Assembly: GCA_944383195.1 (NCBI GenBank)
Contig: CALWOP010000002.1
Coordinates: 21,657-85,656 of the forward strand
Length of the DNA stretch: 64,000 nucleotides
Direction: 5' to 3'
DNA from: an uncultured Oscillospiraceae bacterium
Lineage (GTDB): Bacteria > Bacillota > Clostridia > Oscillospirales > Oscillospiraceae
The notes under the pieces are model-generated. The model saw only the letters and a list, made by a program, of their open reading frames with translations. It did not search any database and was not told the DNA's origin. Below, in pieces: positions 44,638 to 54,042 of the stretch. Made by a program: the position numbers and the translations under genes. How positions within the stretch are numbered: the stretch's first letter is position 1; each line of letters opens with the position of its first letter.

Positions 44638-45072
44638 ATGGACTATTTGATTCTTCTCATCCCTTCCGCTTTTTCCCTGATTTTGATCGTGTCAGTGGTG
44701 GTATTTCTGGTTGTCATGATCAAAAACGGCGGGTTCAGCACCAAGGCCGCGCCCCAGATCACCATGCGCGAGGGGGAGGTCTCCCTTCTGGCCACCCAGG
44801 TGGTCTGGATGCACAAAAAGATCTATCTCAACAAACACAGCATTCCCCACGGGGTTTTGGACATCACCAATCAGCGGGTGGTCTACACCAGGCTCTCCGG
44901 CGCCAAGGTGGACTTCGCCCTGGAGAAGTCCGAGATCGAAGGGGTATTCCACCGTGGAAAAATCGGCGTCAAGATCCAGGCCAAGGACGGCACCGACTAT
45001 GTAATCAACATCATGCCGCCCAAGCACGTGGAAGATGCTCTGGAGCGCATGGGCGTGCCTGTACATAGATAA
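44638..45072 (+). CDS. small membrane protein with PH-like domain
   Basis: A 144-residue protein. One N-terminal membrane helix (FSLILIVSVVVFLVVMI) is followed by a soluble domain with the pattern of bacterial PH-like domains: LDITNQRVVYTRLSGAKVDF, then IGVKIQAKDGTDYVINIMPP and a C-terminal helix (HVEDALERMG). The ATG follows AAAGGAG. It probably lies on the cytoplasmic side of the membrane. Confidence 0.7.
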   Translation: MDYLILLIPSAFSLILIVSVVVFLVVMIKNGGFSTKAAPQITMREGEVSLLATQVVWMHKKIYLNKHSIPHGVLDITNQRVVYTRLSGAKVDFALEKSEIEGVFHRGKIGVKIQAKDGTDYVINIMPPKHVEDALERMGVPVHR

Positions 45073-45159
45073 CGCAAGCGGCCCGGCAGAGGAGCCGCAA
45101 TCTTTCCGATCCTCCGCCACTTAGGCAGAGAAAATTCAGTAAAAGAGGGAGAATTTATC

Positions 45160-46206
45160 ATGACTCAAATCAAAAAACGAAAAACTGCCCAATGGTTTGG
45201 CGCGCTGCTTGCGTTTGCCCTGCTTCTGTCCGGGTGCAGCGGCAATTCCGGAAGCGCCGGTTCTGCGTCCGCCGGCAGCTCTGGCAGCCAGTCCGGCAGC
45301 CAATCCAGCAGCCAGTCTGACACCTCCACGGAAACAACCGATTTCCGCAAGTACAACGCATATTCCGACGTGGCAAGCGACGTTCTGGAAATGGACGGCC
45401 TGCTGGGCGTCTACTTCACCGTGGTACAGGACCAGCCGGAATTTGCATTGGCGGACGGCATGGATTACGGTATGCTCTCCGATGTGTTCTCCGGCTATAT
45501 GCCTGTGAAATTCAACATGGAGTCGGCTGTGAGCTACAACGACGAGGAGCCCGCCTACCCCGAGCAGGACGCCCTGCTTCTCGACTTGCAGCAGCCCTAC
45601 TATGATATGCAGGACATTTTGCAGGATATCTCGGTCTATCTGACCTACCAGGATTATCTGGAGGACGATCTGGCCCAGGCCAAGCAGCTGCACACCAAGC
45701 TCTATGAGGCAGTGAGCGCCTTTGACGCGGCCGCCTGGCCGTTTGTGGAGTCTATGGACGCTCTGGATCAGGCCACGGAGCAGCAGGCGCTGGACAGTCT
45801 GAAAGCCGATGGAATGTACATCGCCTTCTACAGCCGCACCATCATCAACCTCTGCAACGAGATGGATGCCGATATCTGGGCCCAGGTGGAAACTTCTGAA
45901 ACTCTGCCGGCCTTGGATATGACCAATCTGGAGGAGCTCTACACCCAATATCAGGAGGCCTACGCCAGCCTCACCCAGGCGCTGGATGATGAGGAGCAGG
46001 TGAACAAGGTGTATAATTGGGCCTCGGACGAGTACTGGTCTGAGACTTACCACGACGACTTTGTCGCCGCGGTTGACGGTCTGAACACCGCCCTAACCGC
46101 GTTTATGGAGACTGCCCGGAGCCAGTCTGACTACAGTGAAAGCTATAGCCAGTTATCCGAAGCCGTGTCGGAGCTGATCGACCAATATAACGCCAGTATC
46201 GTGTAA
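45160..46206 (+). CDS. lipoprotein, DUF3829-like
   Basis: A 348-residue exported lipoprotein. The signal peptide has Arg/Lys at the start and lipobox LLSGC. A Ser/Gly-rich linker with repeated GSQS units leads to a helical domain of about 280 residues (FRKYNAYSDVASDVLEMDGL, ISVYLTYQDYLEDDLAQAKQ), like the DUF3829 lipoproteins of Firmicutes. Function unknown. It is fourth in the envelope gene set. Confidence 0.78.
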   Translation: MTQIKKRKTAQWFGALLAFALLLSGCSGNSGSAGSASAGSSGSQSGSQSSSQSDTSTETTDFRKYNAYSDVASDVLEMDGLLGVYFTVVQDQPEFALADGMDYGMLSDVFSGYMPVKFNMESAVSYNDEEPAYPEQDALLLDLQQPYYDMQDILQDISVYLTYQDYLEDDLAQAKQLHTKLYEAVSAFDAAAWPFVESMDALDQATEQQALDSLKADGMYIAFYSRTIINLCNEMDADIWAQVETSETLPALDMTNLEELYTQYQEAYASLTQALDDEEQVNKVYNWASDEYWSETYHDDFVAAVDGLNTALTAFMETARSQSDYSESYSQLSEAVSELIDQYNASIV

Positions 46207-46244
46207 TCCGGTGTGGAACCCCCGTCAGAAAGAGAGGAGCGCAT

Positions 46245-46739
46245 ATGGCAAGATATCACAGGCGAACGGAAACCACCACCTATCCCTTAACCGTTTCCAC
46301 TCATGCCCCCTCCCTGGGCCGCCTTCTGGCGCAGGCAGGGCCGGACTGGAAACGCATTGGGCTGGACGTGTTGATCCGCGCGGCGCTTGTTGCGCTGGCA
46401 ACATTTATCTTTTGGAGGAGAGGGGACCTTACCACCAGCTCTCCCTTTGTTCTGATCACCACCGCCTGTATTTATGCGGTCCTGGTCCTGTTCCCTCTTC
46501 GGCACTGCCGGGATTCCATGGGTTTTTATGAGAATGGGATCGTCTATCGGGGCAAGTCCTATCTGTTCCAGACGCCCAAGGCCGAGTGGAGCCGGGTCAG
46601 TGGGACAGGGCATTTCCTGTCGGTCACCTATCTGTATCTGGATGGGATGGCAAAACAGATCAACGTCAGCTGTGTCCGCGACGCCCAGGATACCTTTACC
46701 CGCCTGTACGCCAACAGCCCCCAGCGGGAAATGATCTAA
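46245..46739 (+). CDS. small membrane protein with PH-like C-terminus
   Basis: A 164-residue protein with two close membrane helices (VLIRAALVALATFIFW and FVLITTACIYAVLVLF) and a soluble C-terminal domain (MGFYENGIVYRGKSYLFQTP) like a short bacterial PH domain. It is last in the envelope set and runs into a strong terminator. Function unknown. Confidence 0.68.
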   Translation: MARYHRRTETTTYPLTVSTHAPSLGRLLAQAGPDWKRIGLDVLIRAALVALATFIFWRRGDLTTSSPFVLITTACIYAVLVLFPLRHCRDSMGFYENGIVYRGKSYLFQTPKAEWSRVSGTGHFLSVTYLYLDGMAKQINVSCVRDAQDTFTRLYANSPQREMI

Positions 46740-46776
46740 ACCGCATATCGCAGATTCAGGCCCTTATGGTACTGTT

Positions 46777-46817
46777 AAAAACGCCCTGTGTGGGAGCTCC
46801 CACACAGGGCGTTTTTT
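46777..46817 (+). terminator. terminator of the envelope gene set
   Basis: Perfect 19-bp inverted repeat with almost no loop (46777-46816) ending in six T. Confidence 0.93.
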
Positions 46818-46936
46818 GCCGTCGGCAGCACTGTTATAAAATAGTGCCAGCGTTGGGAACCTTTGGGCCAAGAGCTGCGTCTAAGTGGATAAAGAAGCAC
46901 ACACAAACTATTTATCTGTAAAAAGGAGCGAATGGT

Positions 46937-48037
46937 ATGAACAAGAAGCTGACTGTATTTCTGCTCACCGGGGCGCTGACCTGCGCCATGGCCCTGCCCG
47001 CTATGGCAGCGGAGACCACCGCCGTCCCCATCTCCGCGCCGATTTCTACGGAGGGATCGATTGCTCTGCCGGACAGTGTGCTGTACTATGGCATGGTGCA
47101 GGAGATCGTAAAGGATGACGCAGGGAACATCACCCAGCTGCGTATGATCTCTGAGCGCTACGGCGAGTATGTGATGAACATCACCGATCAGACCCTCTGG
47201 ATCGACAGCGGCCGTCGCGCGGCCTCCGATCCCGCCACGCTCCAGGAGGGGGAGGGGATTTATGTGTTCCACAGCCCCGTGGAGACCCGCTCCCTGCCGC
47301 CCCAGTCCGCCGCCTTTGCCGTGGTGCGCGATATCCCCATGGATGCCGGCTGCGCCCAGTACCACCAGGTAGAGGCAGTTTCTTCGGAAGATGGCCAGCT
47401 GAAGATCACCACTGACAACGGCGGGCTCTATATCCTGACTTCCGAAAATACCACCTTCTCTTTCTACGGCTCCGATCAGGCCGTCTCTCCGGAAGACATT
47501 CAGGCGGGCAGCTATGTGATGGCTTGGTATAGCGCGGTGGCGGATAGTTATCCCGGTCAGACCTTCGCTGCCCATCTGATGCTGCTGCCCAGCCAGACCC
47601 AGCCCCAGGAGGACACCCTCACCCGTGGGGAGCTGGCCATGATGCTCTATGAGCAGGCCGGCAAGCCCGAGGTGAATGGCGATGGGATCTACACCGATGT
47701 GGAGTCTGATTCCCAATCCTTCCAGGCCATCCGCTGGGTAACCAGCCAGGGGCTGATGAGCGGCTATGGAGACGGCAGTTTTGGGCCGGATGACACCCTG
47801 ACCCGGGAGCAGCTGGTGACCATCCTGTGGCGCTACGCAGGCAGCCCCATGCTGATGGACTACCCCGGTCTGGCTCAGTTTGACGATGTGGGTGAGATCT
47901 CCTCCTTTGCCCAGCCCGCTTTCGCCTGGGCCCATCAAAAGGGCCTGATCTCCCCGGACGCAGACGGTCTTCTGCACCCGAAGGCTGACGCGGATGTGGC
48001 GTTGACTGAGGCCATTTTGAACGGGCTGTCTGCCTAA
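46937..48037 (+). CDS. secreted protein with SLH domains
   Basis: A 366-residue exported protein with a signal peptide (VFLLTGALTCAMALPAMAAE) cleaved after AMA. The middle 180 residues are a beta-rich domain of unknown family. The C-terminus has S-layer homology modules: LTRGELAMMLYEQAGK, then FQAIRWVTSQGLMSGYGDGS with FGPDDTLTREQLVTILWRYA, and a last shorter one with AFAWAHQKGLIS. SLH modules bind pyruvylated wall polymer, so the protein should sit on the cell surface. It starts after AAAGGAG and ends at its own terminator. Confidence 0.9.
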   Translation: MNKKLTVFLLTGALTCAMALPAMAAETTAVPISAPISTEGSIALPDSVLYYGMVQEIVKDDAGNITQLRMISERYGEYVMNITDQTLWIDSGRRAASDPATLQEGEGIYVFHSPVETRSLPPQSAAFAVVRDIPMDAGCAQYHQVEAVSSEDGQLKITTDNGGLYILTSENTTFSFYGSDQAVSPEDIQAGSYVMAWYSAVADSYPGQTFAAHLMLLPSQTQPQEDTLTRGELAMMLYEQAGKPEVNGDGIYTDVESDSQSFQAIRWVTSQGLMSGYGDGSFGPDDTLTREQLVTILWRYAGSPMLMDYPGLAQFDDVGEISSFAQPAFAWAHQKGLISPDADGLLHPKADADVALTEAILNGLSA

Positions 48038-48378
48038 GCAGAAATTTTCATCGCATGACAAGAACGGACGCCGGCCCCATTGGGGCCGGCGTCCGTTTAT
48101 CCGAGATACCATTTTCCCGCCTTTATCCCGGCAATTAAGTCGGTTTATGCTTCCCATTTCCCTGAACTTAGTTTCGCCGTGGTGTCTGTCGGCCATGCAG
48201 CCATCCAAAATCATCCCGGTAGAGCTTAGTCTCCTGCCAGTTCAATATGTTGCTGCGGCAGCCACGGACTCCCTCGCCGCAGCAGGCGTCCTTCTTTGTC
48301 TTGCCCATGGCCGGATTGGTCGGCAGGACTCGGATGGCACTGTTCTGGCTGTCCTGCAACAATGCCGCCGCTTCTCCC
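48038..48378. other. intergenic region between SLH gene and kdpE
   Basis: A perfect hairpin at 48062-48100 terminates the SLH gene. The rest holds only a leftward frame of 64 codons (48168-48362) with a Cys-rich piece but no ribosome site or family; I do not support a gene. Confidence 0.4.
48062..48100. terminator. terminator after the SLH gene
   Basis: 17-base arms with a central CCCCATTGGGG turn, followed by TTT; 25 bases past the stop. Confidence 0.85.
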
Positions 48379-49080
48379 CTATTCCACTTTCATCATACGG
48401 TATCCAACGCCAATATGCGTCTGAATATACTGGGGGGAACCGGGCTCTTTTTCCAGCTTCTTACGCAGCGTTGCCATAAACACACGAAGGGAGGCAACGT
48501 CATTTTCCCAGCTCCGGCCCCAGATCTGCTGTGTGATGAACGTGTAGGTCAGTACTTTTCCCGCATTTTTACACAGCAAGCACAGCAGCTTGTACTCGCT
48601 GGGGGTCAAGTGGAGCTCCTGCCCGTCCAAAAACGCGCAGCCGGCCGCATAGTCCACCTTCAGCTTGCCGTTTGTAAATACCGCTTCTGTATTGGCTGCG
48701 CCAATCTGAAGGGCTGTCAACCGCCTCTGTGTCACCCGCAGCCGGGCCAGCAGTTCTTCCACAGAAAAAGGCTTTGTCAGGTAGTCATCGGCGCCGGCAT
48801 CCAACGCTTCGATCTTATCGGTGTCTTCACTCCGGGCGCTGATCACAATGATGGGTAAATTTGACCAGGAGCGGACTTTGTGAATGACCTCCACCCCGTC
48901 CATATCCGGCAGTCCAAGATCCAGCAAAATAATATCCGGATTATGGGAGGAGGCCTCCAAAACAGCAGATTCTCCGTTCGCCGCGGTCAGGAATCGGTAA
49001 TCATGGGCTTTTAATGTGGTGGTAATCAAGTTGCGAACAGCTGTATCGTCCTCCACCACTAAAATCAATGGTTTATTCAT
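48379..49080 (-). CDS. kdpE: KdpE-type response regulator
   Basis: A 233-residue OmpR-family regulator. The receiver has VVEDD, phospho-acceptor Asp in IILLDLGLPDMDG and Lys in YLTKPF. The winged helix includes LTPSEYKLLCLLCKNAGKVL and VASLRVFMATLRKKLE, followed by the usual THIGVGYRM end. It overlaps the kdpD end by 8 bases. There is no kdpFABC pump here; the operon also holds ktrB and ktrA, so Ktr expression is the likely target. Direct repeats of the OmpR-family type lie upstream of ktrB (54077-54106). Confidence 0.92.
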   Translation of the reverse strand: MNKPLILVVEDDTAVRNLITTTLKAHDYRFLTAANGESAVLEASSHNPDIILLDLGLPDMDGVEVIHKVRSWSNLPIIVISARSEDTDKIEALDAGADDYLTKPFSVEELLARLRVTQRRLTALQIGAANTEAVFTNGKLKVDYAAGCAFLDGQELHLTPSEYKLLCLLCKNAGKVLTYTFITQQIWGRSWENDVASLRVFMATLRKKLEKEPGSPQYIQTHIGVGYRMMKVE

Positions 49081-51712
49081 GCAGCTCTACCTCCCCGGCT
49101 GGTACGGAAAATGTAAAAATGGAACCATGGGGCAACCGATCAGCCACGGTAATTTCTCCTCCGTGGGCGTTGACGATGGATTTGCACAGCGCCAATCCCA
49201 GCCCCATGCTGCGGCGGCTGTCCACGATCTGATTGGACGCACTGTAAAACATATCAAAAATATGAGGTTTGTCCTGGTCGGAAATCCCCGGGCCGTTGTC
49301 GGCCACGGAAACATAAATAAAACTTCCCTGTTTCCGCCACCCAATGTCGATCTCAGACCCTGGCGGCGTATATTTGATGGCATTGTCCACAATGTTGATG
49401 ATGACCTGGATCATCAGCCTGGCATCTACCTGTACCAAAAGATATTCTTCACTGCTTTGCACATTCAAATGGTACTCTACGCTCTTCCGGTTAATATGCC
49501 GCAGCGCTTCCGAAACGATCTCATCAATCAGCTCTGTGGAGACTCGAAGATTCATCCGCCCCTCTTCCAGGCGGCTGACCGATAACAGATTTTCCACCAA
49601 ATTGATGAGCCACATGGCGTCATCATAAATATCGGTATACATCTGTTCCTTTGTCTTTGTATCGAACAAATTCCCGTTGGAAAGCAGATTGCTGGCATTT
49701 CCGGAAATGGAGGTCAGGGGCGTACGCAGATCATGGGATATGGAGCGCAGCAAATTGGCGCGCAGCTGCTCATTTTTTGCCAATACCGCCGCCGCTTCCT
49801 TTTCCTCCAGGTTTTTCTGATTTTCAAGGGCAAGGGCGCATTCTCCCAACACAGAAAAAAGGAGGCTTGTCTCAAAGGAATCCAGGGGCTTGTCCGATGC
49901 CGCGATCCCTACGACCCCATATATCTGCTTGCCTGTACGGACCGACAAATAGGTGCAGCAGGCATCGGAAAGGGTCTCCGTTCCCGCTCCTGCCCGTTTA
50001 TTGTTTGTAAGGACCCACCGCGCTACTTCCTGTTCCTTTTGTGTGGTGTAGCTGTCAGTGGACTTGGATTCATCCAAAAGAAAGACTTCCGGACCCATCA
50101 GTTTTTCTTGCTTGACCCGGTAGGCCACGATGTCCCGCTGAAAAATTTTCAACAGCTGTCTTGCCGTAACAGAAATGATCTCTTCCTGATTGCGTGCCTT
50201 TTGAAGGCTCTGGTCGGTTTCAAACAGAAGCTTTGTGCGCCATGCCACCTGAGCGGAGCGCTTGGCGTGGGACTTCAGTTTCGATGCCAACGAGCCGGTG
50301 ATCAGTGAAGTAAGGAACATGATCAGAAATGTAACAGGGTAGCCGCTGTCATAGGCGTGCAGGGAGAATCTGGGCTCTGTAAAAAGGAAGTTGAATGTCA
50401 GCACACTGACAATGGAGGCAATCAAGCTGCAGATAGAACTTTTGGTAGATACGGAAACCAACATGACCCCCAAAATATAGAGGGTAATAATATTGGCCTC
50501 TGTCAACCCCCAATGATAAAACAGAAATCCTATCACCGTAGCCAAAATAAGGATCGCCGTACTTTTCAGCAGATCAAGCACTGATACCCACGGCATATGC
50601 ATGATCTCCCAATGTCTGGCAGAAAAATGCTTGTTTGATCCATTGTCAGGTATGATATGAATATCCAATTCAGGGGTAAGCTCAATCAGCCGCTCTGTCA
50701 AGGATGCCTTTCCCAGCCATGGGCGCGGCATTCCGCTGCGCCCCAGTACGATCTTTGTGACCCCCGACAACCGGGAAAACTCGGCGATCTGATAGGCCAC
50801 ATCATCTCCATAAACCGTCTCAACCGATGCCCCCAGCTGCTGTGCCAGACGAATATTGGCTTGGAGGCGCTCTTTGTCGGCCTGGGTGATCCACTGAAAC
50901 TCTTTTGTTTCCACAAACAGCGCCGTAAAGCCGCAGCGAAACGCGCCCGCCATGCGGGCTGCTGTACGAATGATCTTCTCATTGGAGGGAGCGGAGGAAA
51001 GGCACACCAGAATATGCTCATGGGTGCGGTACCCTGTTTGGCTGTACGTTTCCCGGGTGTATAGAGCTGCCCGATCTGCGCAGCGGCGCAAACCGATTTC
51101 CCGAAGGGCGCTTAATTGGGATAAGGAGCAGCCGGAAAGCAGCGCTCCTTTCTTTTGCTGCAGCAGCCGCTGCTGCAGCCGCTCTGGCTCAATATCAACA
51201 AACTCCACCTGTGCCGCCCGGTCAAAGACATGATCCGGAATACGTTCCACAATGGGAACGTTCAGGATCGAGAGCACAGAGTCCTGAATGCTTTCGATAT
51301 GTTGGATATCCAGCGTGGTATAGACATCCACTCCCGCCTTCAGTAACTCCTCTATGTCCTGATAGCGTTTCCTGTGGCGGGAATTGTCTGAGTTCCTGTG
51401 GGAGAGCTCATCAATCAAAATCAGCTGCGGCCGCCTTTTCAAGCAGGCATCCAGGTCCATTTCCTCGTCTGTCCGCCCATTTGGCACCGCCGTTTTACCG
51501 GGTACTCGCTCAAACGCCGCCGCTAACTGTCTGGTGTCAGGCCACTGCTCTGAGGGACTTGAGCCAATCACTACATCCACGCCAGCCGCCTTGGCCTTTT
51601 GCGCCGCTTTCAGCATAGCGCAGCTCTTTCCGGCGCCGGAAAAATAACTTGCAAAAATCGTCAGCTTTCCCTGCTTTTCTGCCATATCTTCCGTTTGTTG
51701 ATCTGTAGCCAT
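49073..51712 (-). CDS. kdpD: KdpD-type sensor histidine kinase
   Basis: An 879-residue kinase in the full KdpD layout: N-terminal KdpD domain with Walker A GAGKSCAM and VVIGSSPSEQWPDT, Walker B-like ILIDELSHRN; a USP domain (HILVCLSSAPSN); four membrane helices of the DUF4118 region; a GAF-like domain; DHp with phospho-His in SISHDLRTPLTSI; and HATPase boxes NIVDNAIKYT, DNGPGIS and GLGLALCKSIV. The ATG at 51712 follows an AAGGGGGG site; the TTG at 51730 is worse. KdpD senses potassium and ionic stress. The c-di-AMP motif known from Staphylococcus aureus KdpD is altered here (FTALF). Confidence 0.94.
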   Translation of the reverse strand: MATDQQTEDMAEKQGKLTIFASYFSGAGKSCAMLKAAQKAKAAGVDVVIGSSPSEQWPDTRQLAAAFERVPGKTAVPNGRTDEEMDLDACLKRRPQLILIDELSHRNSDNSRHRKRYQDIEELLKAGVDVYTTLDIQHIESIQDSVLSILNVPIVERIPDHVFDRAAQVEFVDIEPERLQQRLLQQKKGALLSGCSLSQLSALREIGLRRCADRAALYTRETYSQTGYRTHEHILVCLSSAPSNEKIIRTAARMAGAFRCGFTALFVETKEFQWITQADKERLQANIRLAQQLGASVETVYGDDVAYQIAEFSRLSGVTKIVLGRSGMPRPWLGKASLTERLIELTPELDIHIIPDNGSNKHFSARHWEIMHMPWVSVLDLLKSTAILILATVIGFLFYHWGLTEANIITLYILGVMLVSVSTKSSICSLIASIVSVLTFNFLFTEPRFSLHAYDSGYPVTFLIMFLTSLITGSLASKLKSHAKRSAQVAWRTKLLFETDQSLQKARNQEEIISVTARQLLKIFQRDIVAYRVKQEKLMGPEVFLLDESKSTDSYTTQKEQEVARWVLTNNKRAGAGTETLSDACCTYLSVRTGKQIYGVVGIAASDKPLDSFETSLLFSVLGECALALENQKNLEEKEAAAVLAKNEQLRANLLRSISHDLRTPLTSISGNASNLLSNGNLFDTKTKEQMYTDIYDDAMWLINLVENLLSVSRLEEGRMNLRVSTELIDEIVSEALRHINRKSVEYHLNVQSSEEYLLVQVDARLMIQVIINIVDNAIKYTPPGSEIDIGWRKQGSFIYVSVADNGPGISDQDKPHIFDMFYSASNQIVDSRRSMGLGLALCKSIVNAHGGEITVADRLPHGSIFTFSVPAGEVELHE

Positions 51713-51752
51713 TGCAGTCCCCCCTTTCAAGCCGGTTTATTATAGCATACTG

Positions 51753-51956
51753 CTACCCGTGCTGTCCGCAAAGCTTCTGAACAAATTCCATCATAAAAGG
51801 CCGGCATTCCCGCTTCTTCCGCCAATGATATTCTGTATCCATGTACGCATTGTTGTGCTCCAGAAAGTCCCCCAGCTTGGAAATGGCATAATAACCAAAT
51901 GCTCCAAACGCCAAAAATCCTCCAATCAAAACGAGTCCTTCCGCAAATGCTTCCAT
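51753..51956 (-). CDS. small single-pass membrane protein in the Ktr/Kdp operon
   Basis: A 67-residue protein with one membrane helix (GLVLIGGFLAFGAFGYYAIS) and a basic cytoplasmic tail (TEYHWRKKRECRPFMMEFVQ). The start is at 51956, 10 bases after AGAGGAAG. It lies between ktrA and kdpD with gaps of 33 and 40 bases. It might be a small partner of the transporter or the kinase, like KdpF is for the Kdp pump; that is inference. Confidence 0.7.
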   Translation of the reverse strand: MEAFAEGLVLIGGFLAFGAFGYYAISKLGDFLEHNNAYMDTEYHWRKKRECRPFMMEFVQKLCGQHG

Positions 51957-51989
51957 TGATACCACTTCCTCTCCCAATCGGGACAGCTG

Positions 51990-52640
51990 TTATATGTGAA
52001 AACATTTTTGAATGTCGCGCTGTGTTCCTAAAACCAAAATCGTACTATGTTCGGGCAAAAATGTTTCCGGCGTGATCACCGTCATGGCAAATTTTCCATC
52101 TTGTTTCACTGCCATGATGTTGACATGATACCGCTTTCTTACATCCAGCTGCCCGATCGTTTTCCCTACCCAGTCTCTGGGCACTTCAATCTCAAAGATG
52201 GCGTGGTCGTCTCCCAGCGCGATATAATCATAAATATGATCGGAGCTATAGCGAATGGCGGTCCAAATGGCCATCTGCTTTTCCGGATATACCACCTCGT
52301 CGGCCCCGTTGCGCAGCAGAAATTTTGCCTGCACATCCCGAGAAGCCCTTGCCACTACTTTTTGAGCTCCCAACTCTTTTAACAGGGATGCCGTCTCCAG
52401 AGAGCTTTGAAAGTTATCCCCGATGGCTACGATACACACATCAAAGTTGCGAACGCCCAGGGAAGCAAGGAACTCCTCGCTGGTGCTGTCTCCGATCTGG
52501 GCATTGGTGACAAAGGGAAGGACCGCATTGACCCTGTCCTCATCCTTGTCCACCACCATGACCTGATGGTTCAATTCATTCAATTTCATCGCAATATGGC
52601 GTCCAAAGCGGCCTAAGCCAATCAATAAAATAGTTTTCAT
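51990..52640 (-). CDS. ktrA: potassium uptake regulatory subunit KtrA/TrkA
   Basis: A 216-residue cytoplasmic protein with an RCK_N domain (ILLIGLGRFGRHIAMKL; nucleotide motif GLGRFG and the later acidic VVDKDEDR) and an RCK_C domain after about residue 135. It forms a ring that gates the KtrB channel in response to ATP/ADP or NAD(H) and, through RCK_C, often c-di-AMP. It begins 22 bases after ktrB with GGAGG. Confidence 0.93.
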   Translation of the reverse strand: MKTILLIGLGRFGRHIAMKLNELNHQVMVVDKDEDRVNAVLPFVTNAQIGDSTSEEFLASLGVRNFDVCIVAIGDNFQSSLETASLLKELGAQKVVARASRDVQAKFLLRNGADEVVYPEKQMAIWTAIRYSSDHIYDYIALGDDHAIFEIEVPRDWVGKTIGQLDVRKRYHVNIMAVKQDGKFAMTVITPETFLPEHSTILVLGTQRDIQKCFHI

Positions 52641-52662
52641 AAGTCCTCCATTTCACCATACA

Positions 52663-53997
52663 TTATCCCACTGTAATTCGTTCCTGGGGAAGTCTGGCAC
52701 TGTTTCCCTGGAAATTGGAGAGGGCCGCAAATATGAGGGTCAGTCCCCCCACCCGTCCAAAAAACATCAGTGCGATCAAAATAAGGTGCGAGATCCAGGT
52801 GAGCTGCGGTGTGACGCCAAGGGTAAGTCCTACGGTTCCAATGGCTGAAGCAGTCTCAAACAAACAGGTCAATATGGGCAGATTTTCGATTCTGCTGATC
52901 ACAAGTCCCCCTGTCAAAAACAGCATCAGGTACATCATCAAAATGGTGGCCGCCTGAGACACTGTTTCACTTGCAACCCGCCGGTTAAAAAAGTGAGGGG
53001 CTTCTCTGCGGCGGAAAACGGCAAGAGAACTTGCCACCAGGACCGCCAAGGTGGTGGTCTTCATTCCCCCCGCAGTAGAACCCGGCGACCCGCCAATCAG
53101 CATCAAAATTGTGATAATGGACTGGCCGGTCTCACTCAAAGCCGTCAAATCCGCGGTATTGAAGCCGGCGGTCCTTGGTGTGACCGCCTGAAAGAACGAT
53201 AACAGCATTCGTTCTCTCAGGGAGGCTCCGGAAAATTCAAAGAAGAAAAAATATACGGTGGGAAGCAAAATCAAAGTTCCAGTTACGGTCAGGATCACTT
53301 TGCTCTGCATTCGATATTTGCGGAAGTGGAACCAATGTGTGTGAATGTCTTCCCAGGTCAAAAAGCCAATGCCGCCCACCACGATCAGCAGCGCGATCAC
53401 AATGGAGATCACAGGATCGCCTGCATAATCGGTCAGGGAAGAAAACGGGGCTTTTATTCCCATTAAATCAAAGCCCGCATTGCAAAAGGCGGAAATAGAA
53501 TGAAATACCGCATACCACGCACCCTTGAAAAGTCCAAACTCATGGGAAAACACCGGGAAGAGCAGCACTGCCCCCAGCAGTTCCACAGCCAGAGCCGTCT
53601 TTAAAATAAACCCGGTCAGCCGTACGATCCCGCCCACATTGGGCGCCGCGATTGCTTCCTGCATGGTACTGCGCTGCATAAGGCCTATCTTTTTGCCCGA
53701 CAGGATGACAAACGCCCCCGCCACAGTCACAACCCCCAGTCCGCCAATCTGGATCAGCAGAATAATGACAGACTGTCCGAAATTGGACCAGTAGGTGGCG
53801 GTATCATAGATCACCAGTCCCGTCACGCAAACTGCAGAGGTTGACGTGAACAGCGCATCCAAAAAGGGGGTACAAACCCCCGCTTTTGTCGATACAGGGA
53901 GCATGAGAAGAAAACTTCCCATCAAAATGACCAGCAGAAAGCCCACTATGATAATCCGGAACGGGGACTTATTATTTTTATGTAAAAGCCGCCACAT
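52663..53997 (-). CDS. ktrB: potassium transporter KtrB/TrkH
   Basis: A 444-residue membrane protein of the TrkH/KtrB superfamily with four M1-P-M2 repeats. Filter-like loops are visible: SAVCVTGLVIYD, ISAFCNAGFDLMG, VTPRTAGFNTADL and SAIGTVGLTLGV, each with the central Gly. The unit imports K+ with Na+ or membrane potential. First gene of the ktrB-ktrA-orf-kdpD-kdpE operon, with repeats upstream likely to bind KdpE. Confidence 0.94.
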   Translation of the reverse strand: MWRLLHKNNKSPFRIIIVGFLLVILMGSFLLMLPVSTKAGVCTPFLDALFTSTSAVCVTGLVIYDTATYWSNFGQSVIILLIQIGGLGVVTVAGAFVILSGKKIGLMQRSTMQEAIAAPNVGGIVRLTGFILKTALAVELLGAVLLFPVFSHEFGLFKGAWYAVFHSISAFCNAGFDLMGIKAPFSSLTDYAGDPVISIVIALLIVVGGIGFLTWEDIHTHWFHFRKYRMQSKVILTVTGTLILLPTVYFFFFEFSGASLRERMLLSFFQAVTPRTAGFNTADLTALSETGQSIITILMLIGGSPGSTAGGMKTTTLAVLVASSLAVFRRREAPHFFNRRVASETVSQAATILMMYLMLFLTGGLVISRIENLPILTCLFETASAIGTVGLTLGVTPQLTWISHLILIALMFFGRVGGLTLIFAALSNFQGNSARLPQERITVG

Positions 53998-54042
53998 AAG
54001 TCTCCACCTCTTAATACGTCTTTATCTCTTCTTTATACTCTC

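Noticed and set aside
48168-48362. 64-codon Cys-containing leftward frame after kdpE
   Set aside because: No ribosome site, no family, and poor codon signal compared with neighbours.
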